Source: Pseudomonas sp. MH9.2 (GTDB taxonomy: Bacteria; Pseudomonadota; Gammaproteobacteria; Pseudomonadales; Pseudomonadaceae). Taken from it: 64,000 nucleotides of DNA. Where the stretch lies: positions 3,314,501-3,378,500 of the forward strand of contig NZ_CP133784.1 in assembly GCF_034353875.1 (NCBI RefSeq). The letters are read 5' to 3'. The translations under genes were made by a program, and so were the position numbers. The notes under the pieces were generated by a model, which saw only the letters and a program-made list of their open reading frames with translations, made no database searches and had not been told where the DNA came from. Shown piece by piece: positions 9,033 to 17,264 of this stretch (position 1 is the first letter of the stretch; each line of letters begins with the position of its first letter).

Positions 9033-10379
9033 ATGCGTGCGTACTTCTTTAAGGCTCTTCCTTTCGCTCTGACCGCCAGTTTCGTCCAGGCACAAAGTCT
9101 GCCAGAGGCCATGCAGAAGGCCTTGGACGTTCATCCAGAAGTCCAGGCTGGAGTTAATAGCCGCCTTGCTGCTGACTACAATTTACGGGCTGCAAAGGGT
9201 GGCTATTTGCCGCGTGTAGATGTATTGGCCGGTTACGGGCGGGAAGGTTCTGACTCTCCGAGCTCACGTGTTAACACTAACGGCTGGGACACCATGAACC
9301 GAGGGGAGTCCAGCGTACGTATGCAACAGATGCTGTTTGATGGCTTTGCCACCAGCAGTGAAGTAGGTCGTCAGCAAGCCACCGTCAACTCTCGTGCCTA
9401 TGCGTTGTTGAATACGTCTGAGCGTACAGCGCTGACCGTTGCACAAGTTTATCTGGACGTTCTGACCCGCCGCGAGATGGTGCGTTTGGCTGAAGATAAC
9501 TTGAAAAGCCACGAACGGATCTTCGATCAGATCAGGTTGCGTACAACGCGTGGCGTCGGGAGAATGGCTGACATGGACCAGGCCGAAGCGCGACTGGCTC
9601 AGGCACGAAACAACTTACTGACCGAGCAGGCCAACTTGGCTGATGCTCAGACCAACTACCTCAGCGCCGTCGGCGAAATGCCCGATCAACTGAGCCCGCC
9701 ACAAGGCTTTATCGCCTTGATGCCGGCAAATTTGAACGAAGCGCGCCAGCAGATGATCGAGAACAGTCCTGTTCTGCGCTCTGCTGAGTCAGACATTGCC
9801 GCCGCCGAGAAGCAATATCAGGCCGCGAAGTCGAATTTCTACCCACGTTTCGATGCGGAGCTTGGCCGCACTGCCGACAATAATATTGGCGGCGAACAAG
9901 GCCATAACAATAGCTGGGAAGCGATGGTGCGCATGCGGTTTAACCTGTATTCGGGTGGCAGCAACAAAGCGGACCTTGAATCCAAGTCCTACCAGGCCAA
10001 TCAGGCGCTGGACATCCGCAACAACGCACTGCGCCAGTTGAATGAAGAAGTCGGCCTGGCCTGGAACGCCTACAACAACGCCAACGCGCAATTGCCGATT
10101 GCCCAGCAATACGTTGACCGCAGCAACAGTGTGCGTGTTGCCTACCAGCAGCAGTTCAGTTTGGGAGAGCGCACCCTGCTTGACTTGCTCGACAGCGAGA
10201 ACGAATTGTTCACCGCTCAGCAGCGTCTTGTGCAAATCAAGAACCAGCAGCTTTACACTCAGTACCGCATCAAGGCCGACATGGGTCAGTTGCTTAAAAG
10301 TCAGGGTGTCGTAGCGCCGATGGCGTCAGTTGTGCAAAACGATATGAAACCGTCGGTAAACCTGCCAGGCATGAACTGA
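9033..10379 (+). CDS. lapE: LapE, TolC-family outer membrane channel
   Basis: Outer-membrane exit duct of the LapA type I secretion system. The ATG at 9033 gives 448 residues with a Sec signal peptide (MRAYFFKALPFALTASFVQA, cleavage after VQA). A TTG 33 bases upstream would add 11 charged residues before the signal and is less likely. The two TolC-type halves are visible: long helical stretches rich in Q, N and A (about 120-210 and 330-420), each followed by a repeat-like strand region. The AQARNNLLTEQANLADAQTN segment is typical of the periplasmic tunnel helices. It is followed 47 bases later by lapB, so it is the first gene of a lapEBC operon. Confidence 0.9.
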   Translation: MRAYFFKALPFALTASFVQAQSLPEAMQKALDVHPEVQAGVNSRLAADYNLRAAKGGYLPRVDVLAGYGREGSDSPSSRVNTNGWDTMNRGESSVRMQQMLFDGFATSSEVGRQQATVNSRAYALLNTSERTALTVAQVYLDVLTRREMVRLAEDNLKSHERIFDQIRLRTTRGVGRMADMDQAEARLAQARNNLLTEQANLADAQTNYLSAVGEMPDQLSPPQGFIALMPANLNEARQQMIENSPVLRSAESDIAAAEKQYQAAKSNFYPRFDAELGRTADNNIGGEQGHNNSWEAMVRMRFNLYSGGSNKADLESKSYQANQALDIRNNALRQLNEEVGLAWNAYNNANAQLPIAQQYVDRSNSVRVAYQQQFSLGERTLLDLLDSENELFTAQQRLVQIKNQQLYTQYRIKADMGQLLKSQGVVAPMASVVQNDMKPSVNLPGMN

Positions 10380-10426
10380 TTCTTGACTGAGTCAGGTCAT
10401 TCAATTGCTTAAAAGAGAGTGTCAGC

Positions 10427-12580
10427 GTGGATTCGGAATTAAGTGCAGTTCAACTCAGCCATGATCCTCGCAGCCAGCATGATGACCCGTTGCTGGACGG
10501 CCTGCTGACACTTTGCTCTCTACATCACAAGCCAGCCAGCCGGGCGATGTTGACCACCGGCCTGCCGTTGCCGTCGCAGCGGTTGAGTGCCGACTTGCTG
10601 CCCCGTGCGGCGGCGCGAGCCGGTTTGCAGGGGCGTCTGCTGCAGCGTCGTCTTGAGCAGATTCCTTCCATTGCCTTACCCGCCATGTTGTTGCTCAAGG
10701 ACGCGCGTTGCGCGGTTTTGTTGGGTTGGGAGGGTGATACTGCGCGCCTGCTGCTGAGCGAAAGCGACGGTGGCGAGGTACACGTCGGCCGTGATGTGCT
10801 GACTGAGGATTACAGCGGTCGGGTGTTCTTTGCCCAACCGCAGCATAAATTCGACGTGACCAAGGGCTCGCTCATTCCTCGGGCGCGCTCCTGGTTTCGC
10901 GACACACTCAAACGCTCGCGCTGGCTGTACGCCGACGCGATTGCCGCCAGCCTGGTAATCAACTTGATTGCGTTGGCCGCGCCGTTGTTCGTGATGAACG
11001 TCTACGACCGCGTCGTGCCCAATCAGGCAACCACGACCTTATGGGTGCTGGCCGCCGGTATCTGCGGCGCTTACCTTTTCGACTTGTTGCTTAAGGGGCT
11101 GCGCAGCCTGTGCCTGGACCTGGCAGGCAAGAAGACTGACCTGATCATTTCGGCAACGCTGTTCGAGCGCATTGTCGGCATGTCCATGAAGTTTCGCCCT
11201 GCTCGTGTGGGCAGCTTTGCCCAGAACATCCACGAGTTTCAGGGCATGCGTGACTTTCTGACCTCGCTGACCCTGACCAGCCTGATCGACCTGCCGTTCA
11301 CCCTCATCATTCTGCTGGTGATCGCTCTGCTGGGCGGAAACCTTGTGTGGATTCCCATCGTCGCGTTTCCGTTGGCGTTGGGTATCGGTCACTTTTTGCA
11401 GAAGCCGTTAACGGCAACCCTGGAACGCACCATGGCGCTGGGTGCCGAACGCCAGTCGAGCCTGATCGAGACCCTCGCCGGTCTGGATGCGGTGAAGGTC
11501 AACAACGCCGAAAGTGAGCGCCAGTATCAGTGGGAGCAAACTATCGGCACCCTCAGCCGCCTTGAGCTGCGGGTCAAGGTTCTGTCTGGTCTGGCCATGA
11601 ACATCACCTTGCTGATCCAGCAACTCGCTGGCGTGGCGATGATCATTTTCGGTGTTTACGAAATTATTGCCGGCAACCTCAGCATGGGCGGACTGGTGGC
11701 CTGCTACATGCTCAGTGGCCGTGCATTGGGGCCCTTGGCGCAGCTGTCGGGGTTGTTGACCCGCTATCAGCAGGCCAAGGTCACCATGGTTTCCGTGGAT
11801 CAGATGATGGAGCTGCCGCAAGAGCGCAATTTCGACGAGCGCCCGTTCAGCCGTCAGGTCTTGCAGGGTGCCTTGGAGTTTCGCAACCTGAACTTTACGT
11901 ATCCCAACCAGCAGACGCTTGCCTTGCAGGGCATCAATCTGGTGGTTCGCCCCGGCGAAAAAATCGGCATCATTGGCCGTAGCGGCTCGGGCAAAAGCTC
12001 ACTGGCAAAATTGTTGGTCGGGTTGTACCAGCCTGACTCTGGCGCCTTGATGGTAGACGGCGTCGACATTCGCCAGATTGACGTGAGTGAGCTGCGCCAC
12101 AACATTGGTTATGTGGCGCAGGACATTCAGTTGTTGGCAGGTACCTTGCGCGACAATCTGGTATCGGGCGCTCGCTACGTTGACGACGAAATGGTGCTGC
12201 AAGCAGCAGAGCTGGCCGGTGTGCATGAGTTCGCCCGGTTGCACCCGCAAGGCTATGAACTTCAAGTCGGCGAGCGCGGCCAGAACCTTTCCGGTGGCCA
12301 GCGGCAGAACGTTGCGCTGGCTCGCGCATTGCTACTCAGCCCGCCGATTCTATTGCTGGACGAACCGACCAGCGCCATGGACAACACCGGCGAGGAGCGC
12401 TTGAAGCAGCGCCTGCAAGCCGTCATCGAGAACAAGACCGTGATCCTTGTCACACACCGGGCCTCACTGCTCAGCCTGGTTGATCGCCTGCTGGTAATCG
12501 ACCGCGGGCAGATTCTCGCCGACGGTCCTAAAGCCGCCGTCATGGAAGCGTTGAAGAAGGGGCAGATCAGTGTTGCTTAA
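10427..12580 (+). CDS. lapB: LapB, type I secretion ABC transporter
   Basis: Inner-membrane ATPase that drives LapA export. 717 residues from a GTG preceded by AGAGAG. Order: an N-terminal C39-like domain (about 15-140), which in LapB/HlyB types serves substrate binding rather than cleavage; a six-helix membrane domain (about 165-430); and a nucleotide-binding domain with Walker A GRSGSGKSS (near 11975), signature LSGGQRQ (near 12290) and Walker B ILLLDEPTSAMD (near 12350). Length is normal for the family. It overlaps the start of lapC, consistent with translational coupling. Confidence 0.93.
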   Translation: MDSELSAVQLSHDPRSQHDDPLLDGLLTLCSLHHKPASRAMLTTGLPLPSQRLSADLLPRAAARAGLQGRLLQRRLEQIPSIALPAMLLLKDARCAVLLGWEGDTARLLLSESDGGEVHVGRDVLTEDYSGRVFFAQPQHKFDVTKGSLIPRARSWFRDTLKRSRWLYADAIAASLVINLIALAAPLFVMNVYDRVVPNQATTTLWVLAAGICGAYLFDLLLKGLRSLCLDLAGKKTDLIISATLFERIVGMSMKFRPARVGSFAQNIHEFQGMRDFLTSLTLTSLIDLPFTLIILLVIALLGGNLVWIPIVAFPLALGIGHFLQKPLTATLERTMALGAERQSSLIETLAGLDAVKVNNAESERQYQWEQTIGTLSRLELRVKVLSGLAMNITLLIQQLAGVAMIIFGVYEIIAGNLSMGGLVACYMLSGRALGPLAQLSGLLTRYQQAKVTMVSVDQMMELPQERNFDERPFSRQVLQGALEFRNLNFTYPNQQTLALQGINLVVRPGEKIGIIGRSGSGKSSLAKLLVGLYQPDSGALMVDGVDIRQIDVSELRHNIGYVAQDIQLLAGTLRDNLVSGARYVDDEMVLQAAELAGVHEFARLHPQGYELQVGERGQNLSGGQRQNVALARALLLSPPILLLDEPTSAMDNTGEERLKQRLQAVIENKTVILVTHRASLLSLVDRLLVIDRGQILADGPKAAVMEALKKGQISVA

Positions 12581-13946
12581 GTCCGGTCCAGGCCGCTTCA
12601 AAGACGCAATTTTTGGTTACTTCAAGGGGTCTGACTCCCTCGACGGGCAACCGATGCCAGAGGTCGAAAAGGCCCTGATCGACGATGCCCCGCGCATCGT
12701 CCGGCTGACCATTTGGGGGATCATCGCGTTTTTCGTCTTTCTTCTTTTATGGGCACACTTTGCGATCATTGATGAAGTGACCAAGGGTGAAGGCAAGGCG
12801 ATTCCATCCTCCAAGATCCAGAAAATCCAGAACCTTGAGGGCGGTATCGTTGCTCAAATCTATGTTCACGAAGGCCAGATCGTCGAAGCCGGCGCGCCGT
12901 TGGTGCGTCTGGACGACACGCGCTTTGCCTCTAACGTAGGCGAGACCGAGGCTGATCGGGTGTCGATGGAGCTGCGCGTAGAGCGCTTGAGTGCGGTAGT
13001 GGACGACCGGCCGTTGAACATCACGCCTGCAGCGCGCAAGGCAGTACCTAATCAGGCGGCCAACGAAGAGTCGCTGTACCTGAGCCGTCGCCAGCAACTG
13101 GCTGACGAGATAGGCGGTTTGCAGCAGCAACTGATCCAGCGCCAGCAAGAGTTGCGCGAGTTCAGTTCCAAGCAGGAGCAGTACCGCAACAGCCTGAGCC
13201 TGTTACGCCAAGAGATCGGCATGTCCGAACCGTTGGTCAAACAGGGCGCTGTTTCGCCTGTTGAAGTCTTGCGCCTCAAGCGCTCGGAAGTGGAAACCCG
13301 TGGTCAGCTCGATGGCACCACGCTGGCCATTCCTCGGGCACAGGCGGCGATCAATGAGGTGCAGCGCAAAATCGACGAGACCCGTGGCAGGTTCCGTAGC
13401 GAAGCGTTGACCCAGCTGAACGAGGCCCGCACTGACCTGAGCAAGGCCCAGTCCACGGCTAAAGGCCTGGAAGACCGGGTCAATCGCACCATGGTGACCT
13501 CGCCGGTTCGTGGCATCGTCAAGCAAATGTTGGTCAATACCGTGGGCGGCGTCATCCAGCCAGGCAGCGATCTGGCCGAGATCGTTCCGCTCGACGACAC
13601 CCTGCTGATTGAGGCGCGCATTCGCCCGCAAGACATCGCCTTCCTGCACCCGGGTCAAGAGGCAATGATCAAATTCACGGCCTACGACTACACCATCTAT
13701 GGTGGGATGAAAGGCAAGCTTGAACAGATCGGCGCCGACACTATCCAGGATGAAGAGAAGAAGAACACCTTCTATGTCATCAAACTGCGCACTGATCGCA
13801 GCCACTTGGGGACCGATGAGCACCCGTTGCTCATCATCCCCGGCATGATTGCTTCGGTCGACATCATCACTGGCAAGAAAAGCATCCTCAGCTACCTGCT
13901 AAAACCCGTGCTTAAAGCACGCGCTGAAGCGATGCACGAGCGGTAG
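12570..13946 (+). CDS. lapC: LapC, HlyD-family membrane fusion protein
   Basis: Periplasmic adaptor linking LapB to LapE. 458 residues from a GTG at 12570 that overlaps the last 11 bases of lapB; an AAGGGGC ribosome binding site lies inside lapB. It has a cytoplasmic tail, one membrane helix (about 48-68), a lipoyl/barrel-sandwich half (KIQNLEGGIVAQIYVHEGQ), a long Q/E/R-rich coiled coil (about 140-300), and the second barrel half with the RGIVKQ segment followed by a beta-barrel domain. This is the usual size and order for type I secretion adaptors. It is the last gene of lapEBC and converges on the aldo/keto reductase gene. Confidence 0.92.
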   Translation: MLLKSGPGRFKDAIFGYFKGSDSLDGQPMPEVEKALIDDAPRIVRLTIWGIIAFFVFLLLWAHFAIIDEVTKGEGKAIPSSKIQKIQNLEGGIVAQIYVHEGQIVEAGAPLVRLDDTRFASNVGETEADRVSMELRVERLSAVVDDRPLNITPAARKAVPNQAANEESLYLSRRQQLADEIGGLQQQLIQRQQELREFSSKQEQYRNSLSLLRQEIGMSEPLVKQGAVSPVEVLRLKRSEVETRGQLDGTTLAIPRAQAAINEVQRKIDETRGRFRSEALTQLNEARTDLSKAQSTAKGLEDRVNRTMVTSPVRGIVKQMLVNTVGGVIQPGSDLAEIVPLDDTLLIEARIRPQDIAFLHPGQEAMIKFTAYDYTIYGGMKGKLEQIGADTIQDEEKKNTFYVIKLRTDRSHLGTDEHPLLIIPGMIASVDIITGKKSILSYLLKPVLKARAEAMHER

Positions 13947-13979
13947 CCGTGCGTCAGTCACCGAAAAAACATCAACCCA

Positions 13980-14987
13980 TCAACGCACCACCCGGCCCGA
14001 AACAAAATGCGCGATATCGTTGTAACCCGGTGTAGACGAGTGCCCCGGTGTTACCAGCGAATCAATGAATGCTTCGTCTTCGGCAGTGATTTTCACGTCC
14101 ATGGCTTTGATGTAGCCATCCCACTGTTGCTCGGTACGCGGCCCGACAATCGCGGAAGTGACGGCCTGGTTGTTCAGTACCCAGGCGATGGCGAACTCGA
14201 CGATGCCGACGCCTTTGGCCTGGGTGTACTCCTGAATTTTCTGCGCGATACGCAGAGACTCGACCCGCCATTCGGTTTCCAGGATGCGTTTGTCCTGGCG
14301 CCCTGCGCGGGTGCTGCTGTCGGGGGTGACGTCTGGAGCGTATTTGCCGCTGAGCACACCGCGCGCCAGAGGGCTGTAAGGCACCACGCCCAAACCATGA
14401 AAAGCCGCAGCGGTGATTTGCTCAATCTCGGCCATTCGGTTGGTGATGTTGTACAGCGGCTGACTGATCACGGGCTTGTCCACCCCCATGCGCTGGGCGA
14501 TATTCACGACTTCTGCGATGCGCCAGCCGCGATAGTTGGATAGGCCCCAATAGCGAATCTTGCCTTGGCGCAGCAGGTCGCCGATGGCCGACACCGTCAC
14601 CTCCAGCGGCGTATCGTGGTCTTCGCGGTGCAGGTAATAAATGTCCACGTAATCGGTGCCCAGCCGGTTCAGGCTGGCCTCGATGCCATTGAAAATATGT
14701 TTGCGGCTCAGCCCGCTGGAGTTGGGCGCACCCTTGGCGGGACCATAGCCCACCTTGGTCGCTACTACCCAGTCATTGCGCCGTGATGCGATGGCCTCCC
14801 CGACTATTTCCTCGGAGCGCCCACCGCCATAAACATCCGCCGTATCGATGAAATTGACGCCCTGATCCCAGGCCTTGTCGATGATGCGCAGGGACTCTTC
14901 AGTACTGGTCTGCTCGCCGAACATCATGGAGCCGAGAGTCAACGTAGAAACCCGCAGGCCGGATTGGCCAAGAATGCGATAAGTCAT
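13980..14987 (-). CDS. Aldo/keto reductase
   Basis: Cytoplasmic NADPH-dependent oxidoreductase of the YghZ/voltage-gated potassium channel beta-like class. The ATG at 14987 is preceded by AAGGA and gives 335 residues; the frame is open further upstream, but that extension has no family character. Family motifs: FIDTADVYGGGRSEE (catalytic Asp and Tyr), VVATKVGYG (Lys), and YYLHREDHD (His), then SNYRGW and the cofactor segment near the C-terminus. The physiological substrate cannot be told from sequence. It is divergent from the adaptor gene at 15166, with 178 bases between. Confidence 0.88.
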   Translation of the reverse strand: MTYRILGQSGLRVSTLTLGSMMFGEQTSTEESLRIIDKAWDQGVNFIDTADVYGGGRSEEIVGEAIASRRNDWVVATKVGYGPAKGAPNSSGLSRKHIFNGIEASLNRLGTDYVDIYYLHREDHDTPLEVTVSAIGDLLRQGKIRYWGLSNYRGWRIAEVVNIAQRMGVDKPVISQPLYNITNRMAEIEQITAAAFHGLGVVPYSPLARGVLSGKYAPDVTPDSSTRAGRQDKRILETEWRVESLRIAQKIQEYTQAKGVGIVEFAIAWVLNNQAVTSAIVGPRTEQQWDGYIKAMDVKITAEDEAFIDSLVTPGHSSTPGYNDIAHFVSGRVVR

Positions 14988-15165
14988 GCTCGATATCCTT
15001 TTCAATGAGTGGAAGGGAAAAACAGAATGTTTCCAAACATAGAACCTCGCCACGTCGCGGTCCATTACAAATGCAGGGTATTTATGAATGGCTCTGGGCC
15101 ATTCGACACCCTTGACGGCCAGCACCGCTACCGTAGACTGCCGCCTTTAGTCGGGAGTAAAGGCT

Positions 15166-15948
15166 ATGCGCCACTTGCGTTGTTGGGCTTACGGATTTGC
15201 CTGTCTTGCTGGCTTGGCACAGGCAGACACTTCCCAATCGAATGATCCATTGTTGGACAGTGCTCCCCCCAGCGCGCAGACCGTGACCACCGGCGAAGCC
15301 CGTGGCGTCTTGCGGGCTCGTGATCAGGCGGTGCTTGCCAGCGAATTGTCCGGGCGAATCGTCGACATGCCGTTCAGCGAAGGCGAGGCCTTCAACAAGG
15401 GCGATACCCTGGCGCGCTTCGACTGTGCCGCTTATCAGGCCCAGCTCAATGCCGCCCAGGCAGGCATTCGCGGCGCCAGTGAAGAGTTGGCGCACAACAA
15501 ACAACTGGCCTCGCTCAACTCCGTTGGCCGTTTCGAAGTGGCGCGAGCCGAAGCCAAACTGGCTGAAGTGCAGGCTCAAGCGCAGGTCTATCAGGTTCAG
15601 GTCAAGCGCTGTAGCGTGGTCGCGCCATATGATGGTCAAGTAGTGCTACGCAAGGCGCAGCGCTATGAAAGCGTTTCGGCTGGCGCGCCGCTGATGGAAA
15701 TTGTCGACAACCGCACCCTGGAAATTCACCTGTTGGTGCCGTCGCGCTGGATGTCACGACTCAAGCCTGGGCAAACCTTCAGCTTTACCCCCGATGAAAC
15801 TGGTCAGCCACTGACCGCAACGGTCAAGCGATTGGGTGCGCGCATCGATGAGGGTAGCCAAACGCTGTTGCTGGTCGCCTCGCTGACTGACGTCAAGGGC
15901 CTGCTGGCGGGCATGAGTGGTACCGCGCATCTGGCGTCCGCCAAGTGA
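15166..15948 (+). CDS. HlyD/RND-type periplasmic adaptor, first gene of giant-protein export cluster
   Basis: 260 residues with a Sec signal peptide (MRHLRCWAYGFACLAGLAQA). It has the split biotinyl-lipoyl fold: VLRARDQAVLASELSGRIVD with the GEAFNKGD turn, a short alpha-hairpin (about 95-145), then VVAPYDGQVV and a small barrel. It is shorter than usual RND adaptors and lacks a membrane-proximal domain of normal size. It overlaps the next gene by 4 bases (GTGA). No RND pump follows, so an efflux role is unlikely. With the next two genes it forms a tightly coupled adaptor operon beside a giant surface protein gene and a TolC gene. Confidence 0.8.
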   Translation: MRHLRCWAYGFACLAGLAQADTSQSNDPLLDSAPPSAQTVTTGEARGVLRARDQAVLASELSGRIVDMPFSEGEAFNKGDTLARFDCAAYQAQLNAAQAGIRGASEELAHNKQLASLNSVGRFEVARAEAKLAEVQAQAQVYQVQVKRCSVVAPYDGQVVLRKAQRYESVSAGAPLMEIVDNRTLEIHLLVPSRWMSRLKPGQTFSFTPDETGQPLTATVKRLGARIDEGSQTLLLVASLTDVKGLLAGMSGTAHLASAK

Positions 15949-17264
15949 ACGCTGCGGCGCCAGGCATAGCCGACCGGGTTTTCGCGCAATTTCTCGATCT
16001 GGAGCGTCAGACCCGCGCCGCCAAAGATATCGATCAACTGGCCTACAGCCTGGTCAATGACGGTCAGGCCCTGTTCAGTTTTCGTCACGCAGCGCTGTTG
16101 ATCGCTGGCAAGGTGCGCGCAGTGACGGGCGTCAGCATGGTTGAACCCAATGCGCCCTTTGTCGCCTTCGTCGAGCACGCTGTGGCAGACCTGTTCAAAA
16201 AAAATCAGTTAAACCAGCCGGGTTCTGTCGCCATCGAACAGCTGGGTGGGCAGGACCAGGCGGAGGTGCAGGCGCTGTCGGCGACCCAAGTGTTCTGGCT
16301 CCCCTTGCTTGATCGCAAAGGCCTGGTATTTGGTGGGTTGTGGTTGGCCCGCGAACAAGCCTGGACACAGCCTGAGCAAATGCTTCTGGCGCGGTTGGGC
16401 GACACCTACAGTCACGCCTGGCTGGCGTTGCAACCGCGCAAGCCGTGGCGTTTGCATTGGTCCGGGAAAAAGCAGCTGGCGTTGGTCGGGGTGTTGTTGC
16501 TGTGTCTGTTGATACCTGTGCGTCAATCGGTGCTCGCACCCGCCGAAGTGGTGCCATTGGGTGGCCGCGTGGTGGCGGCACCGCTGGACGGAGTGATCGC
16601 CGAGTTCTTGGTCAAACCCAACCAGCCGGTAAAAACTGGCGACCTGTTGCTGCGCTTCGAAAGTACCACGCTCAAAGCGCAGGCAGATGTTGCTGAGCGG
16701 ACCTTGGGTGTGGCCGAAGCGGAGCTCAAGGCCAACGCACAGCGGGCCTTCGCTGATGCCGAATCCAGCTCGCGCATCGACCTGCTGGCGGCGCGCGCCG
16801 AACAAAAGCGCGCCGAGCGTGATTACGCGCGTGAGTTGCTCAAACGCAGTGAAGTGCGGGCCGAACGTGACGGCATCGCGGTATTTGCTGACGCAGAGCG
16901 CTGGACCGGAAAACCGGTGCAGACGGGCGAGCGCCTCCTGGATATTGCCGACCCGACCCAAGCGGAGCTGCGTATCGAACTGGCGGTTGGCGATGCCATT
17001 GAGCTTGAGCCTGGTGCAAAGGTGGCACTCTTTCTCGACAGCGATCCTTTGCACCGCTATGAGGCAACTCTGGAACGTGCGGCTTACGAGGCACAACCTA
17101 CCGCTGCGGGGCAATTGGCCTACCGGCTGGACGCGAGCTTCAGCGAAGCGCCGCCGCGAATTGGTTTGCGTGGCACCGCCAAACTCTTCGGTGAGCGCGC
17201 GCCAGTGGGGCTCTATCTGCTGCGTCGTCCTCTGGCAGCGTTGCGTCAGAGCGTAGGCCTTTAA
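15945..17264 (+). CDS. Membrane adaptor with GAF-like N-terminus and HlyD-like C-terminus
   Basis: 439 residues, GTG start overlapping the previous stop. Residues ~5-165 resemble a GAF-type sensory fold (predicted alpha/beta, FRHAALLIAGKV... VFWLPLLDRKGLVFGGLWL). One membrane helix follows (about 177-197, KQLALVGVLLLCLLIPV), then a periplasmic barrel-sandwich and hairpin (GRVVAAPLDGVIAEFLVKPNQPVKTGD) of HlyD type. A cytosolic GAF-like domain joined to a periplasmic adaptor would let a cytosolic signal act on the export apparatus; that is inference. It abuts the next gene, whose ATG directly follows this stop codon. Confidence 0.75.
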   Translation: MNAAAPGIADRVFAQFLDLERQTRAAKDIDQLAYSLVNDGQALFSFRHAALLIAGKVRAVTGVSMVEPNAPFVAFVEHAVADLFKKNQLNQPGSVAIEQLGGQDQAEVQALSATQVFWLPLLDRKGLVFGGLWLAREQAWTQPEQMLLARLGDTYSHAWLALQPRKPWRLHWSGKKQLALVGVLLLCLLIPVRQSVLAPAEVVPLGGRVVAAPLDGVIAEFLVKPNQPVKTGDLLLRFESTTLKAQADVAERTLGVAEAELKANAQRAFADAESSSRIDLLAARAEQKRAERDYARELLKRSEVRAERDGIAVFADAERWTGKPVQTGERLLDIADPTQAELRIELAVGDAIELEPGAKVALFLDSDPLHRYEATLERAAYEAQPTAAGQLAYRLDASFSEAPPRIGLRGTAKLFGERAPVGLYLLRRPLAALRQSVGL

